Source of the DNA: Rubricoccus sp963708165
GTDB lineage: Bacteria; Bacteroidota; Rhodothermia; Rhodothermales; Rubricoccaceae
Length of the DNA stretch: 64,000 nucleotides
Assembly (NCBI GenBank): GCA_963708165.1
Contig: OY970187.1
Span: 3,472,001-3,536,000, forward strand
Direction of reading: 5' to 3'
The notes below the pieces were generated by a model. It was given only the letters and a program-made list of their open reading frames with translations. It had not been told where the DNA came from and did no database searches. The position numbers and the translations under genes were made by a program. Below, piece by piece: positions 1 through 8,405 of this stretch (positions are counted from its first letter, which is position 1; each line of letters opens with the position of its first letter).

Positions 1-36
1 TGTGGGTACAGCAACCGGCCACCGTGCCACCCGACA

Positions 37-858
37 ATGACCAACCGCACCGACCTCTACGAAGCCTCCTTCGCCACCGCAGCCCACGCCGACGAAATCG
101 GAGACGCTGGCTACCGTGATGGCCTCAACGGCGAAGCCTTCAACGCTCCCACCTCGCCCGCTGGCGCCTACGACCTCTACGCCGAAGCCTTCGAGGAAGG
201 AGAGGCAGAGCGTGAGGCGCACGCCCCCGCGAGCGGCCCGGCACCGTCTGCCGACTTCCCCATCCTCGCGCGTCAGGAGGCCATCGAAGAGGACGCCGCC
301 ATCGTGTACGCGCACATCCGGGCCTCTGGCGTCACCTTCGACCTCTCCGCCAAGATGGAGCAGGCCGAGGCGTACAGCCTGAGAGCGGGCGGATCGTCGC
401 TCGCGATCCCGTCCAAGCTGACGGGCGTACGGTCTCTGGCGTCGCGGATCGAACGGCTCGCGGACTACATGGAAGAGACGGGCGCGGCGTTCGTGCCGTG
501 CGTCCTGCACGCCACGACCGAAGGGCAGCGCCCCGGCGTTGCCGTCTTCGCCGCACCCGAAGGGCGCCAGGGCTGCTACGTCATCGGTCACATTCAGGAC
601 AAGCACGCGGGCTGGCTCCTCCCGCTGCTGAGCGCGAGCGCAGCCGGGACGGTCACGGACACCACGCCGGTTCGCGTCCACGTCACGGCGGTAACGGGAG
701 GGGAGGCCGAGCGCCCCACGCGCGGCGTCAACATCGCCATCTCCGGCTTGAGCGCGGCCATCGTGAACGCGCACGCCGACCGGGACGCGGACGAGGCGGC
801 TCTCGAAGCGGCGTACGAGTCCGGTGACCTCGCGGCCATCGAGGCCGCTGGCGCCTGA
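37..858 (+). CDS. hypothetical acidic protein of the integrative element
   Basis: The reading frame is intact (273 aa) and has the GC-rich third-position bias of its neighbours. The first 60 residues are alanine- and acid-rich, with two similar stretches (GYRDGLNGEAFNAP and AYDLYAEAFEEGEAE). The remainder looks globular and includes a central segment VRSLASRIERLADYMEE. There is no signal peptide or membrane segment, and I do not recognise a family. It is convergent with the next gene and ends in front of a 9-bp hairpin. It probably belongs to the same mobile element as the primase and integrase further right. The function is unknown. Confidence 0.6.
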   Translation: MTNRTDLYEASFATAAHADEIGDAGYRDGLNGEAFNAPTSPAGAYDLYAEAFEEGEAEREAHAPASGPAPSADFPILARQEAIEEDAAIVYAHIRASGVTFDLSAKMEQAEAYSLRAGGSSLAIPSKLTGVRSLASRIERLADYMEETGAAFVPCVLHATTEGQRPGVAVFAAPEGRQGCYVIGHIQDKHAGWLLPLLSASAAGTVTDTTPVRVHVTAVTGGEAERPTRGVNIAISGLSAAIVNAHADRDADEAALEAAYESGDLAAIEAAGA

Positions 859-865
859 GCCGATC

Positions 866-896
866 CGCCCCGCTGGCGGCAGAAGCTAGCGGGGCG
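866..896. terminator. bidirectional hairpin between convergent genes
   Basis: A perfect 9-bp stem (CGCCCCGCT at 866-874 pairing with AGCGGGGCG at 888-896) has a 13-nt loop and starts 8 bases after the upstream stop. There is no strong T tract on either side, so termination is inferred from position and stem strength. Confidence 0.6.
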
Positions 897-901
897 AGTG
901 T

Positions 902-1285
902 TCAGAAGGGCACGTTGCCCGGTCCATGCGTGGTGTAGCCATCTGGCCCCAACGTGAGCAATTCCGCGCGGCGCAGCGCGTCCAGCGCGGCGCGTGTGCC
1001 GTGGGCGTCGAGGCCGAACCGCTGGCCTAGCGCGAGGACTTCGGCCTCACTAGAGCGAGACTTGAGCGAGCGCCAGAGGTCGGCGGCGCGGGGAGCTTCG
1101 GCCTCTGGCGCTTCGAGGAATGGGGGGACACCTTCATCGGTGTTGGCCCATCCCTTCACGTCGCGCTCGCGGCGGCGCCTTTGTTGCACGGTGCGGTAGT
1201 CCGCGAGGTCTCGCTTGGCCTCTGGCGTGAGCGAGTCAGCGAGGGCAGGCGGGAGAGAGCGGAGGTGGTGAGGCTTCTTCGGCAT
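902..1285 (-). CDS. small basic/acidic hypothetical protein
   Basis: This 127-aa frame starts MPKKPHHLRSL. It has a basic N-terminal half (VQQRRRRERDVKGW) and a C-terminal half that looks like a small winged-helix or helical domain (SSEAEVLALGQRFGLDAHGTRAALDALRRAELL). That part could bind DNA, but I cannot assign a family. It is convergent with the preceding gene across a shared hairpin. It is probably an accessory gene of the integrative element. Confidence 0.5.
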   Translation of the reverse strand: MPKKPHHLRSLPPALADSLTPEAKRDLADYRTVQQRRRRERDVKGWANTDEGVPPFLEAPEAEAPRAADLWRSLKSRSSEAEVLALGQRFGLDAHGTRAALDALRRAELLTLGPDGYTTHGPGNVPF

Positions 1286-1515
1286 CTCGCAACTTACTGA
1301 GGGAGCGTCGCGCCGCAGTTTGCGCGGATGCTTAGGTTGGTTGTGTTAGCGTTACTGTGGGTCCTTCGTATCGTTGGACTGCAGCTTAGCCGGAAGGCTG
1401 GGCCTTTATGAAGAGGTGCGGAGACAAATCTGCCCATCAGGACTACTGCCCTGACCTCAACTCATAGCGCTGAGAACAAAATTATCAGCCTGCTTATATA
1501 CTTTGCTATTCAGTA

Positions 1516-1860
1516 ATGAGACTTTATAATATTTTTATGGTTGTGGCGGTATCGATTTGTGTGGCAGCCTGCGACGGGGGCTCCACTAGATACGCCTCGA
1601 GTGGGGGTGTGCTCTGGACATCGACTGAGCGATGGGAGGCGGAGATGAAGGCGCACATATCTGGTGATGCCGTTTTTCATACGCGTTTTGGAAATATTGA
1701 GAGGAGTACAGAGCTGAGGATACTAGACGATCCTGATGGCCTGTGTCGATTTTCCGATATCGATCCAGAGGTGACCATGGTCAAGGTTCAAGTGATGAAC
1801 AGAGGGCTTGAGGGACTTGTCGGCTGCGTGTTCTCAAATATTTTGTCTACAACCATCTAG
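1516..1860 (+). CDS. small putative lipoprotein, AT-rich
   Basis: The 114-aa product begins MRLYNIFMVVAVSICVAAC, a classic lipoprotein signal with the lipobox cysteine at residue 19 (VAAC), so it is probably anchored in a membrane. The mature part is unrecognised. Both the gene and the roughly 230 bp before it are clearly richer in A+T than everything around them, use AT-ending codons, and contain no copy of the CCTCTGGCG word, which suggests a recent arrival from a different source. The sequence TATATACTTTG about 12-20 bases before the start resembles the Bacteroidetes minus-7 element, though the spacing is imperfect. Confidence 0.55.
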   Translation: MRLYNIFMVVAVSICVAACDGGSTRYASSGGVLWTSTERWEAEMKAHISGDAVFHTRFGNIERSTELRILDDPDGLCRFSDIDPEVTMVKVQVMNRGLEGLVGCVFSNILSTTI

Positions 1861-2023
1861 CTGAAGCGCATTAATCCACCGCAAGAGGCCCCCTGCGGAC
1901 AGGGTCCACGTTTGGATTGTCATGACAACGCAACCACCGCCAGAGGCCGCTCACGCCGCGCTCACGTCCACATCCCTCGGGTCCGGCATACAGTCCCCCG
2001 AATGCACTGCACGGATTGACTTA

Positions 2024-2566
2024 TTAGGCGGTGTAAGGATCGGCGTATGAGAACATCTTGGATCGGTCCCGCCCCGTCGGCCTCTGCCGCGCGAGTCGGG
2101 CGGCATCGAGGACGGCGTAGAAAAACAGAGGCCACGCGGCGGCGGTGTGCTCCACCGTCCCCGGCTTTTGTCTCGCGAAACGCTCTCGGCATCGGGCGCG
2201 GTCGTCCGGGTGTAGCGTGGCCTCTGGCGGCGGCTCTCCGAGTGCGTGCGGCCAAATCGATAGGTCTCCCTCGTACACCGCGTCGAGCGCGTCCATGGTG
2301 GCGTTGGTCCACACGTCCCACGCCTTGGCTGTCGATTCGTAGGCGGTCCACTCGGGCTCGCCCTCAGCGAACCGGAGCAGCGCCCCGTCCACGCGGTCGA
2401 GGTGCGCCGCTCGGCCCTCCTCGGGACCGTCGTAGCAGAGGGCGTCTATCACGTCGTCCGGGACCGCTCGCCACACGTTGTCCCAGAAGGGAGCCCACGC
2501 CGCTTCCCAACGCTCGCGGGTGCCGTCCTCCATCCTCGCCACTCGGCGGAGCTTCGGGTTAGGCAT
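2024..2566 (-). CDS. hypothetical protein, integrative element
   Basis: A product of 180 aa starts at ATG 2566, preferred over an upstream in-frame ATG because it overlaps the previous gene's stop as ATGCCTAA, the compact coupling seen throughout this operon. The product is Trp-rich and acidic (WEAAWAPFWDNVWRAVPDD) with no signal or transmembrane segment. I do not recognise a family. It is the last gene of the minus-strand run from 6768 downwards. Confidence 0.5.
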   Translation of the reverse strand: MPNPKLRRVARMEDGTRERWEAAWAPFWDNVWRAVPDDVIDALCYDGPEEGRAAHLDRVDGALLRFAEGEPEWTAYESTAKAWDVWTNATMDALDAVYEGDLSIWPHALGEPPPEATLHPDDRARCRERFARQKPGTVEHTAAAWPLFFYAVLDAARLARQRPTGRDRSKMFSYADPYTA

Positions 2567-2816
2567 CGGTGCGGGGAGTCTGCCACTCGTCTGGACCGTG
2601 CCCGCTAGCAAGCGAGTGCGCGGTGTAGACCGTCTGCACGATGACGGGGCGAAAGCCCTCGGCGCGGAGCCGCGCGGCCTCGCGCTCCATCTCGTCTGCC
2701 GTCGGCATCATGCGGCCGTCCGGGTGGAGGTGTTGATCGAGGAAGCGCGGGAGCATGGGAGCGGGAGGGTTGGCGTGGTGCTCTAGGGAGTCCAGGCGGG
2801 AGCGGAGTCGGGGCAT
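2559..2816 (-). CDS. small hypothetical protein, MPR-SRLD family
   Basis: An 85-aa product starts MPRLRSRLDSLEHH. The start at 2816 lies two bases after the upstream gene's TGA. The N-terminus resembles that of its neighbour (MPRSLHSRLDAAERA), so the two may be diverged duplicates. A central helix-forming segment (TADEMEREAARLRAEGF) is followed by a short beta-like stretch. The function is unknown. It is translationally coupled on both sides. Confidence 0.45.
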   Translation of the reverse strand: MPRLRSRLDSLEHHANPPAPMLPRFLDQHLHPDGRMMPTADEMEREAARLRAEGFRPVIVQTVYTAHSLASGHGPDEWQTPRTDA

Positions 2817-2817
2817 A

Positions 2818-3048
2818 TCAGGAGGCGCGGACGGCGCGGCGGTAGACGGTGAGGAGTTCGGAGGTTGACAGCGCCGCCAGAGGCCCGGCGTCTGTCCCGG
2901 CACTTACAGTTAGGTCGGCGTAGGCTTCGCGGAGCGCTTCTGGCGTGAGCGCACGCGCAGCGTCGCGAGCGAGGGCGAGGGCGTCGGCCCGTGGCGCGGT
3001 GTGCGCACGTTCAGCGGCGTCGAGTCGGGAGTGGAGGGATCGGGGCAT
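2818..3048 (-). CDS. small hypothetical protein, MPR-SRLD family
   Basis: A 76-aa frame starts at ATG 3048, immediately after the stop of the gene upstream (which ends at 3050). It is predicted to be mostly helical and has a conserved-looking N-terminus shared with the next gene. There is no recognisable domain. Its position in a tightly packed run after the primase suggests an accessory role in the element. Confidence 0.45.
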   Translation of the reverse strand: MPRSLHSRLDAAERAHTAPRADALALARDAARALTPEALREAYADLTVSAGTDAGPLAALSTSELLTVYRRAVRAS

Positions 3049-3049
3049 C

Positions 3050-3391
3050 TCAGGCGTAGGCGGAGGGGCGGGAGCCTCTGGCGCCAGAGGCGGGCGGGGG
3101 TGTGTCGGCTTGGGCCTGTAGCGCGGCCTCCAGCGTTTCGAGCCGGGCCTCCAGTTCGCCCACCTCCACGATCTTGGCGAAGGCCGCCGTCGTCTGCGTG
3201 GTCGCGTGGACGGCCTTCAGGACGAGGGCGCCGTCGCCAGAGGCCGCGGCGTCGCGCATGACCGCTTCGGCGTGTTCGAGGGCGAGATAGAGGCGCTTTC
3301 GCGCACCGTCGAGGTCGCCCCGGCTGCGGCGGTTTCGCTTCGCCAGCCGCGCGAGGTGCGTTTTGGTATCGGGCGTGGTCGTCTCGGGCAT
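3050..3391 (-). CDS. small coiled-coil protein, integrative element
   Basis: A 113-aa product has a basic N-terminus (HLARLAKRNRRSRGDLDGARKR) followed by long amphipathic helices (VGELEARLETLEAALQAQ), a likely coiled coil. Such a layout is common in small phage or ICE nucleic-acid-binding or packaging proteins, but no family is recognised. The gene follows the primase in the same direction after a 61-bp gap. Its C-terminus PPPASGARGSRP is written by copies of the genome's iterated palindrome. Confidence 0.5.
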   Translation of the reverse strand: MPETTTPDTKTHLARLAKRNRRSRGDLDGARKRLYLALEHAEAVMRDAAASGDGALVLKAVHATTQTTAAFAKIVEVGELEARLETLEAALQAQADTPPPASGARGSRPSAYA

Positions 3392-3452
3392 CGGTTTGGT
3401 GGGGTCCCCCCCGGTTCTGTGTGCAGGTAGTAGGTGTGATCGTTGAGGCGTC

Positions 3453-6209
3453 CTAGAACGGGGCGTGCTCGGCCGATACGCTCACGTGGGACACGAGGAA
3501 CGAGCCGGGCATCCCGTCCACCTCCACCGAGACGCGGCCCGCTTCTGGCGCGGCAGTCACGACGCCCTCGCCGCGGGGCGTGGTGACGGTGGAGCCGAGG
3601 CAGAGAGCGAGGCCGGACCCGGCGGAGGAGAGGAGCTGCGGGAGACCGTCCCGACCGTCCCCAGCGTCCGTTTCCCCCATTCCAGCGCGTGCGGCCCCTT
3701 GCTCTGCGGACGGTTGCGGACGGTCGGGAGAACCGAGACCGTCCGCGCCGGAATCGTCCTCCATCGGGGCAGCGGACCCGATAGCGAAGGCGTCGAGGTC
3801 GTGTGCGGACGGTCGCGCGCGTTCCTGTTCTTCCGTGGACTGCCGGAGCTTCCAGAGGCGGGAGCGGTCCCGGCCCGCGCGCTCGCGGGTGCAGTCGATC
3901 CCCACCTCGCGCAGCGGGGGCGCCGAGCGGGTGACGGCCGAAGAGAGCGCGCGTGGGGAGCGAGGCCAGCCGTGGGGCAGCCTCCGCTTCTCGTCGTCCT
4001 TCCGGTGCAGCAGCGTGAGCCGGTCGAGGAGTTCGCCCGACGTGCCCGAGAAGAACACCGCCCCGGCCTCTGGCGCCGCGTCGTCTCGGAGCGAGCGGAT
4101 CAGCGCCGCGATGGGGTCGGCGTCGAGGGCCGCCTCCACCAACTCGCTCTTGGCACCGTCGAAGGCCTCCAGGAACGTGCCCGATGGGAAGGGGAGCGCC
4201 CCGGCGTCCTCGCACGCGATGACCCACCGCGCGGCGTCTGCGAGGCGTGGGAGCCGGTCCGGGTGCGTGTCCGGGAGACGTGACAGCCCGAGCGCGGCGG
4301 CGTCGAGGAGGGCGCCGAGGATGTGGGGGCGGGCGGCGTCGAAGGCGTCGTTGAGCGCGGCCTCCGTGCGGCGGTCCGCGTCCGGGATGCGCTCCAGCGT
4401 GACCGCGAGCGTCCGCTCCGCTAAGTCGGGACGGCTCACGGCGTCCCCGATGGCCGTAAGGATCTGGCGCGTCGTGGTGCTGAAAATCTGTTCCTCCGCG
4501 TCGCTGTGGAGCATCCGCGTGGCGTAGCCGCCCCCGGTGGCGAGCCTGCACATCACGTCCGAGAGCGCGGGCGAGATGGTGCTCACGTTGTCGTAGACCA
4601 GCACGCCAGAGGCCGCGGCCGAGATGAATGCCTCGCGCTCGTTGCGGGGGAGCGAGCGGAGCGCGGCAACGTTGGGGTCGATGACCGAGCGGATGATGCG
4701 CGCGGCCGTGCTCTTGCCCGTCCCTTGCTCGCCCGAGAGGCCGAGGATGGGGAAGGGGCCGCGCCCGCGTAGCGCGATGAGGAGCCACGCCACGAGAAGC
4801 ACAAAGGCGGAGGGCGTCGCGTTGACGTACTCGCCCAGCTCGCTCACGTCGCCGCCGCTCACAGGCTCCGGGATGGGGAGCACGCCCGCGCGGCGGATGA
4901 AACGGACCGGGCAGGCCTCTGGCGCGATGATGGACCAGCCGCCGGGGCGCGTCTCTACGATGCGCCCCGTCTCGTCTCCGAGGTCGAGGTAGAGCCTGAG
5001 CACGCCCTCGTGCTCCTCTTCTGCGACGCGGACGGCCGTGCGGTGCTCGGCGCCCTCATAGAGCGCGACGCCTGTAAGCACGCCGAGCGCGTCCTCTGTG
5101 GCTTGCCCGCCCGGCGTCCTGCCCTCGGACTCGTAGAACAGCCGGTGCAGGTAGGACTTTACGCGGCGCGAGCGCAGCGGGAGCGATTCACGGCCCCCGG
5201 CGGGCGTCGGGATCGTGGCGAAGGCCGTGCCCTCGGCGTCTCGCCAGAGTTCCATCTTCTCACGCGCGATCTCTACCAACCCCGTCGAGGCGGAGCGCTT
5301 GCCCGCCGTCTTCGCCTCTGGCGCCGGGTCCGGGCTCTCGCAAGAGGCCACGCGGGCGAGGGGAGAGTCGGCATACGCCGGGGCGTCCCGGACTTTGTCT
5401 TTGAGCGCGTCCGCCGTGCCGCCAGAGGCGAGCCAGTCGGACACGTCCCCCTTGTGGGGCATGGGCGAGCCGTCCGCGAGCGTGGCGAGGTCGGGCACGA
5501 CGACGGAGTCCGCGACACCGGCTAGAGCCTCCGCTACGGCGCGAGCGTGAGCCCGGCCGGTGGCGTCGTTGTCGGGGATCAAAACGACGCGCGCACCCTC
5601 CAGAGCGTCCGTGTGCTGCTGCTGCCAACTCCCTGCACCGCCGTCATTGCACGTCGCCACGAACCCGAGGGCCGCGAGGTTGTCGGCGTCCTTCTCGCCC
5701 TCCACCACGAAGACGCGGCGCCCGGCGGCGATGGCCTCGCCCACTTCGGACAAGCGGTAGAGCGGGCGCTCCGTCTTGCCCAGGCTGTAGAGCCACCGGC
5801 CCGGCTTGTCCGGGTCCGGGCGTCGGACGGTGAACGTCTTGGCGTGGCCTCGCGCGGGATGCCCCGGCTTGGGCTCCCGCCTCTGCTTCTCGAAGAGGAG
5901 CGCGCCGGTCGCGTCCGTGTACGTGTGTCCCGCCGTGACCTCGTAGCCGTCCCGCTTGGGGTCCCACTCGGTCACCTCGTCTCGGTCGTAGAAGTCGGCG
6001 GGCGTGAGCTGGAGAGTGCCGGCGATGATGTCGAAGGTGCAGCCGCGCTGGCAACAGACTAGCGTGCGCCCGTCGTCGCCCTCCGCGATGGTGAGGCTCG
6101 GCGTCGTGTCGTTGTGGGAGGGGCAGAGGGCCGTCCACCCCTCGCCCGAGCGGGAGGCCTTCCGGCCGGTGTGCGCTTCGATGCGCGCGATGATGTCAGG
6201 CGTCTTCAT
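3453..6209 (-). CDS. CHC2 zinc finger / TOPRIM primase with C-terminal P-loop ATPase
   Basis: A large replication protein (918 aa) of mobile-element type. An N-terminal zinc finger shows the CPSH...CCxxGC pattern at about residues 28-57. A TOPRIM domain follows, with VVEGEKDADNLAALG and VLIPDNDATGRAHA (about 165-225). After a DUF927-like stretch comes a P-loop, GEQGTGKS (about 493-500), with a Walker B-like LVYDN about 40 residues later. Together this suggests primer synthesis and DNA unwinding or loading for the element's own replication. The start at 6209 is chosen because it overlaps the upstream stop as ATGA; an ATG three codons earlier is also open. No separate replication initiator is seen. 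Confidence 0.8.
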   Translation of the reverse strand: MKTPDIIARIEAHTGRKASRSGEGWTALCPSHNDTTPSLTIAEGDDGRTLVCCQRGCTFDIIAGTLQLTPADFYDRDEVTEWDPKRDGYEVTAGHTYTDATGALLFEKQRREPKPGHPARGHAKTFTVRRPDPDKPGRWLYSLGKTERPLYRLSEVGEAIAAGRRVFVVEGEKDADNLAALGFVATCNDGGAGSWQQQHTDALEGARVVLIPDNDATGRAHARAVAEALAGVADSVVVPDLATLADGSPMPHKGDVSDWLASGGTADALKDKVRDAPAYADSPLARVASCESPDPAPEAKTAGKRSASTGLVEIAREKMELWRDAEGTAFATIPTPAGGRESLPLRSRRVKSYLHRLFYESEGRTPGGQATEDALGVLTGVALYEGAEHRTAVRVAEEEHEGVLRLYLDLGDETGRIVETRPGGWSIIAPEACPVRFIRRAGVLPIPEPVSGGDVSELGEYVNATPSAFVLLVAWLLIALRGRGPFPILGLSGEQGTGKSTAARIIRSVIDPNVAALRSLPRNEREAFISAAASGVLVYDNVSTISPALSDVMCRLATGGGYATRMLHSDAEEQIFSTTTRQILTAIGDAVSRPDLAERTLAVTLERIPDADRRTEAALNDAFDAARPHILGALLDAAALGLSRLPDTHPDRLPRLADAARWVIACEDAGALPFPSGTFLEAFDGAKSELVEAALDADPIAALIRSLRDDAAPEAGAVFFSGTSGELLDRLTLLHRKDDEKRRLPHGWPRSPRALSSAVTRSAPPLREVGIDCTRERAGRDRSRLWKLRQSTEEQERARPSAHDLDAFAIGSAAPMEDDSGADGLGSPDRPQPSAEQGAARAGMGETDAGDGRDGLPQLLSSAGSGLALCLGSTVTTPRGEGVVTAAPEAGRVSVEVDGMPGSFLVSHVSVSAEHAPF

Positions 6210-6547
6210 GCCAGCCACCCGCGGCGCTCCGCTTCTAGGGCCGCCTCTACAGCGGCCGTGCGGGCCTCTGCTCTGACGCGCGCATTGGAGAACCGGACCC
6301 CCGCGCCGCCGCGCTGCATCGGTCCGACCACACGCCCGGCCCTCACGAGAACCGAGACGATGACGGGGCCGACCTTGACATCGACCGTCACGACGCGCGG
6401 GCCGTGTCCGAGGGTGAACGATCCGGTTGCGGTGGCAGACACGAGGGGCTGTGGTAGTGGGCTAGAGACCTCTGGCGCCAGAGGCGGATTGGAGAGGGCG
6501 GGACGGCCGAAGAGGGCGTGCGCCGCGGTGTGTGTGCTCGGGTTCAT
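6206..6547 (-). CDS. hypothetical protein, coupled to primase
   Basis: A 113-aa product begins MNPSTHTAAHALFGRPALS. The open frame extends much further upstream, but this ATG overlaps the previous stop as ATGA and the gene's own stop overlaps the primase start the same way, so the short form is preferred. A beta-rich middle (VTVDVKVGPVIVSVLVRAG) precedes an alanine/arginine helix. No family is recognised. It contains one internal copy of the full palindrome. Confidence 0.5.
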   Translation of the reverse strand: MNPSTHTAAHALFGRPALSNPPLAPEVSSPLPQPLVSATATGSFTLGHGPRVVTVDVKVGPVIVSVLVRAGRVVGPMQRGGAGVRFSNARVRAEARTAAVEAALEAERRGWLA

Positions 6548-6768
6548 GCTGCGCACCAGATGGGCTCCTCGGAGCGGATGGGCAGCACGCTCAGGCGAGG
6601 CGCGAGGTAGAGCGCGAGGTCTTCGGGTGTGGCGTCTCTGGCCTCTGGCGTGGCAGCCGTCGAGGCGAACGTGAGGCTTCCTGAGAGGGAGTAGGAGAGG
6701 AGCACGGGAGCCTCTGGCGCCGCTGTGCTCTGGGGGGCTTGATCTGGCTGTGTCGTATAATGAGACAT
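6544..6768 (-). CDS. small hypothetical protein at head of primase operon
   Basis: A 74-aa product starts MSHYTTQPDQAPQS and has no recognised domain. It is the first gene of the minus-strand run 6768-2024. The short gap to the excisionase gene holds the latter's terminator, so the operon promoter probably lies at 6770-6835. Two motif copies write the ATPEA and APEAP segments. Confidence 0.4.
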   Translation of the reverse strand: MSHYTTQPDQAPQSTAAPEAPVLLSYSLSGSLTFASTAATPEARDATPEDLALYLAPRLSVLPIRSEEPIWCAA

Positions 6769-6835
6769 GGTTTTGGATGGCTTGGGCGCCGTCTGGGGTC
6801 CAATCTGGAAGGCGCCCGGTCGTTGGAAATGCGAG

Positions 6836-6869
6836 CGAGCACAGGAGGGGTAGGTCCCTCCTGTGCTCG
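6836..6869. terminator. strong hairpin after the excisionase-like gene
   Basis: A perfect 14-bp stem (CGAGCACAGGAGGG at 6836-6849 with CCCTCCTGTGCTCG at 6856-6869) has a 6-nt loop and lies 7 bases after the minus-strand stop at 6876. There is no T tract downstream. It may also separate the primase operon from its neighbour. Confidence 0.7.
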
Positions 6870-6875
6870 TTGCGT

Positions 6876-7184
6876 TTATGCCGCATGTCGGCTCCGTGCG
6901 CCGACGGCGTTGGCCGCGAGGACGGCCTCGACATCTGCGAGGCGGTAATAGACGCTCGCCCCCACCTTGGAGTAGGCGAGCGTGCCGTCAGCGCGATAGC
7001 GAGCGAGCGTGGCTTTGCTAAGCCCGAGGTAGTCCTGTGCCTCTCGGTTCGTGAGCCAACCTTTGTCGGGACGGTTCTCGGCTGCGTGCGCAAACCGTGG
7101 GGCAAGTTGTCCCACGGAGGTTTCGACGGCGGCGGCTATGAGGCCGCGAATCTTGCTTTCGGTCGTGATAATGACGGGGTCCAT
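6876..7184 (-). CDS. excisionase-like helix-turn-helix protein
   Basis: A 102-aa protein carries a MerR/Xis-type helix-turn-helix: WLTNREAQDYLGLSKATLARYRADG, then KVGASVYYRLADVEAVL (residues about 43-90). This is the usual form of the small directionality factor or HTH protein near Bacteroidetes-type integrases. It probably binds the element's attachment region and favours excision, or regulates the primase operon. It shares orientation with the integrase but is separated from it by the unknown 376-aa gene. A strong hairpin follows its stop. Confidence 0.75.
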   Translation of the reverse strand: MDPVIITTESKIRGLIAAAVETSVGQLAPRFAHAAENRPDKGWLTNREAQDYLGLSKATLARYRADGTLAYSKVGASVYYRLADVEAVLAANAVGARSRHAA

Positions 7185-7233
7185 CGGGAGCGTTGGTGGG
7201 TGCGCTCCAAATCAACCCAAAGAGACCGCGAGT

Positions 7234-7279
7234 AGTAAGGACAGAGGGAGCGAAACGGACCCCAGCATCTGTCCTTACT
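7234..7279. terminator. hairpin overlapping the stop of the 376-aa gene
   Basis: A perfect 12-bp inverted repeat (AGTAAGGACAGA at 7234-7245 and TCTGTCCTTACT at 7268-7279) encloses a 22-nt loop. One arm contains the TAA stop of the minus-strand gene ending at 7275. It could be a terminator, or an operator between the integrase operon and the excisionase gene. Confidence 0.45.
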
Positions 7280-8405
7280 CAATCCGCCTCTGCCAGTCGT
7301 GGTACTCATTAACGAGCGTGACTACTAGAGCAGCCACCTCCTCCGAGTTGCTGGGGCCTCTCTTGTTTCTATTCCAGTGCCCTGACCGCTTTAAGCTCGT
7401 GAGTATTGAGCTGGGCTCGCTCATCATCTCCACTCTAGGGTTTACTGCTTCGGAAAGGCTTTCGTACGCCCAGTCGCACAGTTGGCTGACCCTATCGAAT
7501 CTCAGATAGCCTCGCTGTGCGTGCCGCACGCGGTCCAAATAAAGCGCGCGGCCTATCTCGACTTCGAGCGGCCCATACTCCCGCTCGCCGGGTTCTGTCA
7601 CCTCACGACCGAAAGCAGCCGCCCGTAGAATGAGATTGATGACGGTCAGCCGGGTAACTAGTTCATGGGCAAGCTTCAACTCCGGTTCTCTCTCAGCAAG
7701 CAGCGAGGTCATAGATATCGCAACACGTTCCCAGGCGCTACGAGGCATAGCGGGGGACTGTGTAGACCAATAGCCTATCCGGCTGAGGACCAAGTCAAGG
7801 CGCTCTCCTTCCCTGACCTCGTCCCAGATCATCAGGAGTTGACGCCATGTGGATTTCCCTTCGTCAGTAAGCGGCTCCTCTGGTGTCTGCTGGGCTTTCG
7901 CCTCCATCTCTATCAGAGGGACAGCCCAGACGCGGCGCGCCTTCTCGGTCCAGACCGACGCTCTATCTGCACGATGGTCTAGTTCGTCTTGAATGGAACG
8001 CCTCAGCGCTTCTACAGATGCCAAATCGCGGACGCTGACTTTGCCGCTTTTCAGGAGAAAGTGCGGTTTCAGGGACTTGTGAGCCTTCCTCTCTCTCTTC
8101 ACTTTCGCCTCCCACTCTGCCGTGTCATGACAGTATATGCGACGCGCAATGAAGGCTGGCGGGTCTTGGTGCTTCATAGCCAGGGTGCCAAACCTCAGGG
8201 GCTCAGCTCCGAGCGATGGCGCTATGAAATCATCCAGATTGTCGCTTAGCCCTCGTGCACCCGGCTTCCAGACCAGCGCCCGAGGATCGGAAGAGTCTGA
8301 GATCGCGTAGCCGCCCACCTCAAGGAGTTCTGCAAAGTCGTCCCCGTGCGCGTGGGCAAAGTACTCCCTCCTTGATACTATTCTATTTCCTATCTGGTAT
8401 CCCAT
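7275..8405 (-). CDS. unknown protein between integrase and excisionase
   Basis: A 376-aa soluble protein with no motif I can name. It is rich in charged helices (WEAKVKRERKAHKSLKPHFL; RRSIQDELDHRADRASVW) and has a hydrophobic helical C-terminal half (LVTRLTVINLILRAAAFG). Its ATG overlaps the integrase stop (TAATG), so the two are co-transcribed. It contains no copy of the genome's iterated word and is richer in A+T than its flanks, suggesting separate ancestry. Cargo genes at this position in integrative elements are often defence or toxin genes, but nothing in the sequence proves that here. Confidence 0.6.
   Translation of the reverse strand: MGYQIGNRIVSRREYFAHAHGDDFAELLEVGGYAISDSSDPRALVWKPGARGLSDNLDDFIAPSLGAEPLRFGTLAMKHQDPPAFIARRIYCHDTAEWEAKVKRERKAHKSLKPHFLLKSGKVSVRDLASVEALRRSIQDELDHRADRASVWTEKARRVWAVPLIEMEAKAQQTPEEPLTDEGKSTWRQLLMIWDEVREGERLDLVLSRIGYWSTQSPAMPRSAWERVAISMTSLLAEREPELKLAHELVTRLTVINLILRAAAFGREVTEPGEREYGPLEVEIGRALYLDRVRHAQRGYLRFDRVSQLCDWAYESLSEAVNPRVEMMSEPSSILTSLKRSGHWNRNKRGPSNSEEVAALVVTLVNEYHDWQRRIE

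Noticed and set aside
3217..4788. Minus-strand frame of 523 codons overlapping the primase
   Set aside because: An Arg/Pro/Ala-rich translation with no motifs, in a second frame of the same strand as a well-supported primase-ATPase.
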